Shown here in pieces: positions 6,711-11,969 of a stretch of DNA of 11,969 bases; within the stretch, counting starts at the first letter, position 1, and each line of letters opens with the position of its first letter. This DNA comes from Oscillospiraceae bacterium (GTDB lineage: Bacteria; Bacillota; Clostridia; Oscillospirales; Acutalibacteraceae): contig JAISRF010000076.1 of NCBI GenBank assembly GCA_031273775.1, forward strand, positions 1 through 11,969. Reading direction: 5' to 3'. The translations under genes and the position numbers were made by a program. A model generated the notes under the pieces. It made no database searches. It saw only the letters and a program-made list of their open reading frames with translations, and was not told the DNA's origin.

Positions 6711-6735
6711 TTTCAACTCTCAACTTAAACTCAAC
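6711..6735. repeat. Degenerate TTGAGA-type heptamer stretch
   Basis: The minus strand reads TTGAGTTTAAGTTGAGAG followed by TTGAAAG, imperfect copies of the motif seen at 1901-1949. It lies in the 64-base gap between the ferredoxin and the FAD oxidoreductase. Confidence 0.5.
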
Positions 6736-6740
6736 AGAAC

Positions 6741-7178
6741 TCACTCTTCTCCCCTTTCCTCAAACACAATGGCGGCGTTGGGGCAGCCCGCCACACAGCG
6801 CGGTGTGCCTTCTTTGGTTTTTACGCACAGCTCACATTTTTGCACCACGCCGTTATCCGACGGTGTAACCGCGCCGTACGGACAACTGACAATGCAGGTG
6901 TAACAACCGATACAGCGATTTTTGTCAATCTGTATGACGCCGTTTTGAACCGAAAACGCGCCGGTAATGCATCCCTTGACGCACAGCGGTTCCGCGCAGT
7001 GGCGGCAGCTGACGGCAAAACACACGCCGCCTTTTTCCTCAATGTTAATACGTGGGCTTATCGCCACGTCCTTGAGCGCGCGAGCCATGTCCTTTTCCCC
7101 GGTCGCGGCAAAGGCGCAGTAATACTCGCACAGGTGACAGCCCAGACACCAGTCCTCGTTCACATATACCCGTTTCAG
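6741..7178 (-). CDS. Polyferredoxin with four [4Fe-4S] sites (HycB/HydN-like), glutamate synthase-associated
   Basis: This 145-residue cytosolic electron carrier has 17 cysteines. Four cluster motifs are visible: C11-x2-C14-x2-C17-x3-C21, C58-x2-C61-x4-C66-x3-C70, C89-x2-C92-x2-C95-x3-C99, and C115-x2-C118-x9-C128-x3-C132. C53 is extra. Its place before the FAD oxidoreductase suggests it links that enzyme to the glutamate synthase FMN domain, which is inference. The start is unusual. GTG 7163 is the first standard start but lies too far (about 24 bases) from the only ribosome site, GGAG. CTG 7178 lies nine bases from that site and gives the N-terminus (M)KRVYVNEDWCLGC, which looks family-like. 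A TGA sits directly before the CTG, so no earlier start is possible. The gene begins 20 bases after purA. Confidence 0.88.
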   Translation of the reverse strand: MKRVYVNEDWCLGCHLCEYYCAFAATGEKDMARALKDVAISPRINIEEKGGVCFAVSCRHCAEPLCVKGCITGAFSVQNGVIQIDKNRCIGCYTCIVSCPYGAVTPSDNGVVQKCELCVKTKEGTPRCVAGCPNAAIVFEERGEE

Positions 7179-7198
7179 TCAGAATCACTCCATTTTTC

Positions 7199-7217
7199 TT
7201 AGTTGACAGTTGACAAT
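7199..7217. repeat. Repeat overlapping the 3' end of purA
   Basis: The minus strand reads CAATTGTCAACTGTCAACTAA at its core, with the heptamer TGTCAAC twice in tandem. It resembles the TTGAGA-type units in other gaps and encodes the last PurA residues and stop codon. Confidence 0.55.
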
Positions 7218-8479
7218 TGTATGTAGTCTTCTCTTTCAGCGCCCACCGAGACATATTTTATTTTACAGCCAACCGCGGCTTCAAGCGTTTTGATATAGGA
7301 AAGCGCTTCAGGCGGTAAATCGGACGGCTTGCGGCAACGGGAAATGTCCGTCTTAAAGCCGGGCAGGTACTGGATAATCGGTTTGGCCAAAAGAAGCCGG
7401 TCGCCCGTGGGAAACTCCGTTGTCTTTTCACCGTTTATTTCATAAGCCTCGCAAACGGGGATTTTGTCCAAATAAGACAGAACGTCCAGCTTGGTCAACG
7501 CCAAACAATCCGCGCCCTGAACCCGTACACCGTACCGGGAGGCAGGGACGTCAAACGCGCCCACGCGGCGAGGTCGGCCGGTGGCCGCGCCGTATTCTCC
7601 GCCCGCGGCCCGAAGCTTTTCCGCTTCCTCCCCGAACATTTCCGCGGTAAACGGACCTTCGCCCACACAGCTTGAATACGCTTTCATAATCCCCACGGTC
7701 AAATTCAGCTTTGCGCCGGGAATACCCGCGCCGGTGGGTCCGTAGGAAGCCAGAGTTTGAGAAGAAGATGTATACGGATAAATCCCGAAGTCAATATCGC
7801 GGAGCGCGCCCAGCTGCGCCTCAAACATCACGCGTTTTCCGTTTTTGACGGCCCGGTCAAGGAAAGTGCTGGTATCACAGATAAACGGAAGTAGAGGTTT
7901 TCCAAATTTTTCAAGCCAATCAAGTGTGTCTTTAAGTGAAAAAGCCGGCGCTCCGTATCCGGAAAGAATCAGGTTTTTCCACTCCAAAATATCCGCCACT
8001 TTGCCGGGCAAAGTATCCGGGAACAGCAAATCTCCCATGCGGACACCCTTTTTCATGTAACGGTCAGAATAAACCGGGGCGATTCCGCGGCGTGTGGAGC
8101 CGTATTTTTTATCAACGAGCCGCTCTTCCTCCAAAATGTCCTGCTGAACATGGTACGGGAAGCAGATAACAGCGTTTTGGCTGATTTTCAGGTTATCCGG
8201 TACGATTTTAATTCCCTTTTCAATCAGGCGGGACATCTCACCGCAAAGGTGCTCAAGGTCAATCACCATACCGTTTCCCATGACGTTTACGGTATTTTCG
8301 CGCAAAATACCGGACGGGAGCAGATTCAAAATGAATTTTCCCTTGTCATTAATAACAGTGTGCCCGGCGTTGTTGCCGCCCTGATAGCGGCAAATCACGT
8401 CGTAGTCGGCGGAGAGCAGATCCACCATTCTCCCCTTGCCCTCGTCGCCCCAGTTAATCCCTACAATTGCGGTCAGCAT
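7199..8479 (-). CDS. purA: Adenylosuccinate synthetase
   Basis: PurA joins IMP and aspartate using GTP to make adenylosuccinate, the first step from IMP to AMP. The 426 residues are full length. The GTP-binding/catalytic loop GINWGDEGKGR is at 7-17, QGGNNAGHT at 33-41, and further blocks are VGEGPFTAE and GAATGRPRRVGAFDV. Compared with the common GATTGRPRR motif, one Thr is Ala. The region SSSQTLASYGPTGAGIPGAK also diverges from the Bacillus or Escherichia form, suggesting a clostridial subtype. ATG 8479 is chosen because AAGGAG lies about nine bases upstream; the frame extension to 8530 has no support. The last residues QLSTVN are encoded by a TTGTCAAC-type repeat that runs into the gap, so the tail may have been gained by repeat spread. 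purB lies 58 bases upstream and the ferredoxin gene follows. Confidence 0.97.
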   Translation of the reverse strand: MLTAIVGINWGDEGKGRMVDLLSADYDVICRYQGGNNAGHTVINDKGKFILNLLPSGILRENTVNVMGNGMVIDLEHLCGEMSRLIEKGIKIVPDNLKISQNAVICFPYHVQQDILEEERLVDKKYGSTRRGIAPVYSDRYMKKGVRMGDLLFPDTLPGKVADILEWKNLILSGYGAPAFSLKDTLDWLEKFGKPLLPFICDTSTFLDRAVKNGKRVMFEAQLGALRDIDFGIYPYTSSSQTLASYGPTGAGIPGAKLNLTVGIMKAYSSCVGEGPFTAEMFGEEAEKLRAAGGEYGAATGRPRRVGAFDVPASRYGVRVQGADCLALTKLDVLSYLDKIPVCEAYEINGEKTTEFPTGDRLLLAKPIIQYLPGFKTDISRCRKPSDLPPEALSYIKTLEAAVGCKIKYVSVGAEREDYIQLSTVN

Positions 8480-8521
8480 TGTCTCTCTCCTTCTTGTTGG
8501 ATACGTTGGTTTTTCGTTGAG

Positions 8522-8542
8522 ACGGGGCAAACCCGCCCTACA
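8522..8542 (-). repeat. GTAGGGCGGG-type fragment at the purB stop codon
   Basis: The minus strand reads GTGTAGGGCGGGTTTGCCCC, with GGGC and GCCC able to pair around GGGTTT. It contains the TAG stop of purB. It resembles the GTAGGGGC-type pieces at 1860-1874 and 2599-2622. No T-run follows, so it is not a clear terminator. The rest of the 58-base purB-purA gap holds only the purA ribosome site. Confidence 0.4.
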
Positions 8543-9971
8543 CCTTTACCGTAGCATCCACGCCCAATAAATCTTTGTACTCCACCAACGTTTCCCGCAC
8601 ACCGGCACAAAATTCTTCCGTTTGCTCCCGAGCCCGACCGGTTAGTTTTTCCGCGGATACAATGCGGGAAAGCTCATGGTCAGACATGCCAAAGCGGGGG
8701 TCGTTCGCGATTCTTTCCAATAAATCGTTATCCCCGCCGTTTAGTTTGACCTCGCGTCCGGCGGCCACGGAATGCTCACGGATGGCTTCGTGAAGTTTCT
8801 GACGATCGCCGCCTTTTTTTACACAGTACATGAGAATATTTTCCGTCGCCATAAACGGGATCTCAGCGGCAAGGCGGCGCTCCATCATCTTGGGGAACAC
8901 CATCAGCCCGCTGATTACGTTTATATAAAGGGTTAAAACACCGTCCGCGGCCAGAAACGCCTCCGGAATGGAGATACGGCGGTTGGCGGAATCGTCCAGG
9001 GTACGCTCTAACCACTGCTCGGCGGCGGTCATAGCGGGGTTTTGCGTGAGGGAAATCATATAACGGCAGAGTGACGCCATACGCTCACTCCGCATGGGGT
9101 TGCGCTTGTACGCCATGGCGGAAGAACCCACCTGCTTTTGTTCAAACGGTTCGTCAGCCTCTTTCATATGGGACATCAGGCGGATGTCGTTGGAAAATTT
9201 GTGCGCACTTTGGGCGATGCCGGACAGCACGGACAGCACAGTGTAATCCACTTTGCGAGAGTACGTTTGGCCGGAAACTGGATAAACACCGGAAAAGCCC
9301 ATTTTCTCCGCGATTTTGTTCTCCAGCTCGCGAACTTTGGCGTGGTCACCCTCAAACAACTCCAAAAAGCTCGCCTGCGTACCGGTGGTGCCCTTGCAAC
9401 CCAGCAACCGGAGACCGGACAGCGTGAAATTAAGCTGCTGTAAATCAAACAGCAAATCCTGGAGCCATAAGCAGGCGCGTTTGCCCAGAGTGGTGGGCTG
9501 GGCGGGCTGGAAATGCGTGTATGCCAGCACAGGCAGTGCGGCATACCGCTCGGCGAAAACGCGCAGCGCGTCAATGGCGTTGACCAGCAACCGGCGGACG
9601 AGCCGCAACGCGTCCCGCATCTGAATGATGTCGGTGTTGTCCCCTACGTAGCAGGAGGTCGCGCCTAAATGTATGATTGGTTTCGCGGCGGGGCACTGTT
9701 TACCATAAGCGTGAATATGCGCCATCACGTCGTGGCGAACCTCGCGCTCGGCCGCGTCCGCGTCTTTGTAGTTTATGTCGGTCAAGTGAGCCCGCATTTC
9801 ATCGAGTTGTTCGTCAGAAATCGGTAATCCCAACTCTTTTTCACTTTCCGCAAGGGCAAGCCACAACCGACGCCAGGTCGAAAACTTGGTATCGTCCGAA
9901 AAAACAGTTTGCATCTTTATGCCGGCGTAACGCCGGCATAAAGGGTTTTCGTAACAATCATGCAAGTGCAA
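8538..9971 (-). CDS. purB: Adenylosuccinate lyase
   Basis: PurB removes fumarate at two points, from SAICAR in IMP synthesis and from adenylosuccinate in AMP synthesis, so it acts after both PurC and PurA encoded beside it. The 477 residues show the fumarase/aspartase superfamily fold. HLGATSCYVGDNTD is at 101-114, YTHFQPAQPTT at 151-161, and the signature loop GSSAMAYKRNPMRSE at 282-296 carries the catalytic Ser. No ATG fits the start. TTG 9971 lies three bases after the purC stop, with AAAGG six bases upstream. A second TTG at 9965 gives MHDCYENPLCRRYA, which aligns better with related proteins. Translation is probably coupled to purC. A perfect 13-bp inverted repeat lies within the first 20 codons (9915-9943), which is odd for an efficiently translated gene. 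Confidence 0.96.
   Translation of the reverse strand: MHLHDCYENPLCRRYAGIKMQTVFSDDTKFSTWRRLWLALAESEKELGLPISDEQLDEMRAHLTDINYKDADAAEREVRHDVMAHIHAYGKQCPAAKPIIHLGATSCYVGDNTDIIQMRDALRLVRRLLVNAIDALRVFAERYAALPVLAYTHFQPAQPTTLGKRACLWLQDLLFDLQQLNFTLSGLRLLGCKGTTGTQASFLELFEGDHAKVRELENKIAEKMGFSGVYPVSGQTYSRKVDYTVLSVLSGIAQSAHKFSNDIRLMSHMKEADEPFEQKQVGSSAMAYKRNPMRSERMASLCRYMISLTQNPAMTAAEQWLERTLDDSANRRISIPEAFLAADGVLTLYINVISGLMVFPKMMERRLAAEIPFMATENILMYCVKKGGDRQKLHEAIREHSVAAGREVKLNGGDNDLLERIANDPRFGMSDHELSRIVSAEKLTGRAREQTEEFCAGVRETLVEYKDLLGVDATVKV
9915..9943. repeat. Perfect 13-bp inverted repeat with 3-base loop inside early purB
   Basis: CTTTATGCCGGCG and CGCCGGCATAAAG flank TAA on the plus strand. In the purB mRNA the hairpin begins about 28 bases after the TTG start and spans the codons for PLCRRYAGIK. 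The encoded residues keep the family length, so it is not an obvious insertion. No T-run follows. Confidence 0.85.
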
Positions 9972-9974
9972 ATA

Positions 9975-10685
9975 CTACCTTTCCTCATTGGTTTTAAGCC
10001 TGCTCAAAACATCGCGGTACCCTGCCAGCACATCGCCCAGGTCGCGGCGGAAACGGTCTTTATCTAACTTTTCGTTGGTTTTCGCGTCCCAGAACCGACA
10101 GGAGTCGGGGGAGATTTCGTCGCACAGCAGAATTTCCCCGCCCGCACGCCCGAATTCCAGCTTGAAGTCGATCAGTTTAATGCCCGCTTTCAGGAATAAG
10201 GCAGACAACAGCTCGTTGACCTTCAAGGCCTGCGCCGCCATATTGTCCAATTCATTCTGCGTAGCCAAACCTATGGCGGTGATCTGCTGATCGTTGATCA
10301 GAGGGTCGCCGTATTCATCGCTCTTAAAGGAATATTCCACAATCACGTTTTTCAGGGCAGTTCCCTCGGGCACCCCGTATTTTTTGGAGAAGCTGCCTGC
10401 GGCTATGTTGCGAACAATCACCTCTACCAGGATGATTTCCGCTTTCTTTACCAGCACGGTAATGTCGTCAATGACTTCAATCAGGTGGGTCTTCACACCG
10501 TTTTCTTCCAGATATTTGAAGATAATGTTGGAAATTTCGGCGTTCAATTTACCCTTGCCTTCCAGGTCTTCTTTTTTCGCACCGTTGCCCGCCGTGGCGG
10601 TGTCCTTGTAATTGATGATGTAAGCGTCGTCGCGGTCTGATTTACAGACGATTTTGGACTTGCCTTCATAAAGAACTTCTGACAT
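9975..10685 (-). CDS. purC: Phosphoribosylaminoimidazole-succinocarboxamide synthase (SAICAR synthetase)
   Basis: PurC joins CAIR and aspartate with ATP to form SAICAR, the substrate of PurB encoded next. The 236-residue length is typical of the short bacterial form. Landmarks are LYEGKSKIV (5-13) in the ATP-binding N-terminal part, GKGKLNAEIS (43-52), VEVIVRNIAAGSFSKKYGVPEG (87-108, read in two pieces), DFKLEFGR (173-180) and CDEISPDSCRFWD (188-200). ATG 10685 is chosen because GAGGGG lies about eight bases upstream and the family starts just before LYEGK; a frame extension to 10715 has no ribosome site. The stop codon lies three bases before the first possible purB start, so the two are one transcription unit. 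The gene follows the glutamate synthase FMN-domain gene after 52 bases. Confidence 0.97.
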   Translation of the reverse strand: MSEVLYEGKSKIVCKSDRDDAYIINYKDTATAGNGAKKEDLEGKGKLNAEISNIIFKYLEENGVKTHLIEVIDDITVLVKKAEIILVEVIVRNIAAGSFSKKYGVPEGTALKNVIVEYSFKSDEYGDPLINDQQITAIGLATQNELDNMAAQALKVNELLSALFLKAGIKLIDFKLEFGRAGGEILLCDEISPDSCRFWDAKTNEKLDKDRFRRDLGDVLAGYRDVLSRLKTNEER

Positions 10686-10724
10686 GGTGATTTCCCCTCG
10701 TATAATATGTTTCATGTTTCAACC

Positions 10725-10739
10725 GAGCGCAGAGCGCTC
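10725..10739. repeat. Inverted repeat overlapping the glutamate synthase stop codon
   Basis: GAGCGC and GCGCTC form a perfect six-pair stem around AGA. The TGA stop of the FMN-domain gene (10740-10738) lies within it. No T-run follows on the minus strand, so full termination before purC is unlikely, though it could tune expression. It shares the 10-mer GCGCTCTGCG with the hairpin at 1879-1894. Confidence 0.6.
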
Positions 10740-11969
10740 ACTCTCCCGCGTGTTTGATCCCCAAAATCTCCAACTCTTTTTCGTTGAGTCCCACGCCGCG
10801 CAGCATGAGACGATTACCGCGTAAAGCTTCGATTGAGTTAATTCCCATGCCGCCCAGCATTTCCATGATTTCGTGCTGCCATGCGCGCATAAGATTTACA
10901 AGCCTTTTGCTTCCGATATCGGGATTGAGGCGTTTGACCAGCTTGGGCCATTGTGTGGCGATCCCCCAATTACATCTCCCCTCGCCGCAGGTACGGCAGA
11001 GGTGGCAGCCAAGGGCAAGTAGCGCCGCGGTGCCGATATACACGCAATCCGCGCCAAGGGCGATTGCTTTGACCACATCCGCGCTGGAATGGATGCTTCC
11101 GCCTGCCACAACCGAAACGTTGTCACGGATTCCTTCGTTTCTGAGGCGTGTGTCCACGCTGGCAAGGGCAAGCTCAATGGGTATCCCCACATTGTCGCGG
11201 ATCCGGGTAGGGGCAGCCCCTGTACCGCCGCGGTAGCCGTCTATGGCAATGATGTCCGCGCCGGAACGGGCGATCCCGCTGGCAATGGCCGCCACGTTAT
11301 GCACCGCCGCAATTTTGACAATAACCGGTTTTTGGTAATTGACCGCCTCTTTAAGCGAAAAGATGAGCTGTCGCAAATCCTCAATCGAATAAATATCGTG
11401 GTGAGGGGCGGGGGAAATGGCGTCGGTACCTTCGGGAATCATGCGGGTACGGGACACATCGCCCACAATTTTAGCGCCCGGCAAATGCCCCCCTATGCCC
11501 GGCTTTGCGCCCTGACCCATTTTGATTTCGATGGCCGCGCCCTGATTTAAGTAGCCTGCGTGGACGCCGAAACGTCCGGACGCCACCTGAACAATGGTGT
11601 TCTGTCCGTATCGGTAAAAGTCCTCGTGCAGACCGCCCTCGCCGGTGTTGTAGCAAATCCCGAGTTCAGTCGCCGCCCGCGCCAGCGATTCGTGTGCGTT
11701 GTAACTGATGGAACCGTAACTCATGGCGGAAAACATAATCGGCATGGACAAACGGATGCCCACGGGAATGTTGTTTTGGAGCTTGCCGTCTTTATCACGG
11801 ACAATCTCGCGGGGCCTCTGCCCCAGAAACACGCGGGTTTCCATCGGCTCACGCAGGGGATCGATAGACGGGTTGGTGACCTGTGAGGCGTTAATCAGCA
11901 TTTTGTCGAAATAAATGGGGTATTCCTCTGGGTTGCCCATGGAAGACAGCAGAACGCCGCCGCTTTCGG
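10738..11969 (-). CDS. Glutamate synthase FMN/Fe-S central domain protein (archaeal-type split form), 5' end outside window
   Basis: This domain takes ammonia and 2-oxoglutarate, using electrons carried by FMN and an Fe-S cluster, to make glutamate. The frame is open to the window edge: residues ESGGVLLSS precede MGNPEEY, so the ATG at 11940 is internal, not the start. Numbering from that Met, landmarks are MSYGSISYNAHESLARAA (73-90), EIKMGQGAKPGIGGHLPG (138-155), SPAPHHDIYSIEDL (176-189), DGYRGGTGAAPTRIRDN (234-250) and the phosphate-binding AGGSIHSSADV (279-289). The cluster motif has C312-x2-C315-x2-C318-x4-C323. The usual 3Fe-4S form has C-x5-C-x4-C, so C315 is extra. Partners appear to be the ferredoxin, oxidoreductase and GXGXG proteins at 4651-7178, cut off from it by purCBA. 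The glutaminase domain is not visible and may lie upstream. Confidence 0.94.
   Translation of the reverse strand, partial: ESGGVLLSSMGNPEEYPIYFDKMLINASQVTNPSIDPLREPMETRVFLGQRPREIVRDKDGKLQNNIPVGIRLSMPIMFSAMSYGSISYNAHESLARAATELGICYNTGEGGLHEDFYRYGQNTIVQVASGRFGVHAGYLNQGAAIEIKMGQGAKPGIGGHLPGAKIVGDVSRTRMIPEGTDAISPAPHHDIYSIEDLRQLIFSLKEAVNYQKPVIVKIAAVHNVAAIASGIARSGADIIAIDGYRGGTGAAPTRIRDNVGIPIELALASVDTRLRNEGIRDNVSVVAGGSIHSSADVVKAIALGADCVYIGTAALLALGCHLCRTCGEGRCNWGIATQWPKLVKRLNPDIGSKRLVNLMRAWQHEIMEMLGGMGINSIEALRGNRLMLRGVGLNEKELEILGIKHAGE

Noticed and set aside
11205..11225. Another GTAGGGGC element inside the glutamate synthase gene
   Set aside because: The bases encode the conserved GTGAAPTRI block, so the resemblance is best explained by coding constraint.
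11089..11550. Plus-strand 153-residue frame antisense to glutamate synthase
   Set aside because: Shadow of a conserved FMN-domain gene with no family match or ribosome site.
11938..11940. ATG as the start of the FMN-domain gene
   Set aside because: The frame stays open to the edge with ESGGVLLSS before it, and there is no ribosome site, so this Met is internal.

Overview
The window is a gene-dense stretch of chromosome in which all ten genes lie on the minus strand, so it is transcribed from the high-coordinate end towards position 1. The gene set points to an anaerobic Clostridia-type member of the Bacillota: a split glutamate synthase with separate FMN-domain and GXGXG-domain proteins, a dedicated polyferredoxin and FAD oxidoreductase, an ANTAR regulator, and strong AGGAG-type ribosome sites. 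The sequence alone does not give genus or species. Nothing here looks like phage, plasmid, CRISPR or a recent mobile insertion, and I found no tRNA or rRNA.

Layout in transcription order: (1) 11969-10738, FMN/Fe-S central domain of glutamate synthase, cut at its 5' end by the window edge. (2) purC (10685-9975), purB (9971-8538) and purA (8479-7199), tightly packed. (3) The rest of the glutamate synthase set: a 4x[4Fe-4S] ferredoxin (7178-6741), a FAD/NAD(P) oxidoreductase (6676-5435) and the GXGXG domain protein (5391-4651). (4) glmS (4498-2687), followed by a good intrinsic terminator. (5) An ANTAR regulator with a degenerate receiver domain (2567-1998). (6) purF (1824-394). (7) The start of carA (292-1), cut at its 3' end. 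No gap exceeds 173 bases.

The common theme is use of the glutamine amide nitrogen. PurF, GlmS, CarA and glutamate synthase all take ammonia from glutamine, and the only regulator present belongs to a family that often controls nitrogen genes by transcription antitermination. PurC, PurB and PurA extend this to IMP and AMP synthesis; PurC and PurA add aspartate and PurB releases fumarate. The purine block sits inside the glutamate synthase cluster, separating the FMN-domain gene from its presumed partners. The glutaminase domain of glutamate synthase is not in the window and may lie upstream of it.

The gaps hold most of the unusual material. There is a TTGAGA-type heptamer microsatellite (seven tandem copies at 1901-1949, degenerate pieces in most other gaps), short GC-rich inverted repeats, and fragments resembling a GTAGGGGC element. 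These repeats appear to have supplied functional parts of neighbouring genes: the last PurA codons and the ribosome site and start codon of the GXGXG gene. Several starts look non-canonical (TTG for purB and the ANTAR gene, probably CTG for the ferredoxin). I see no wholly new system. The best candidates for follow-up are the interrupted glutamate synthase module, the receiver-degenerate ANTAR protein with its structured leader, and a perfect 13-bp hairpin inside the first codons of purB.
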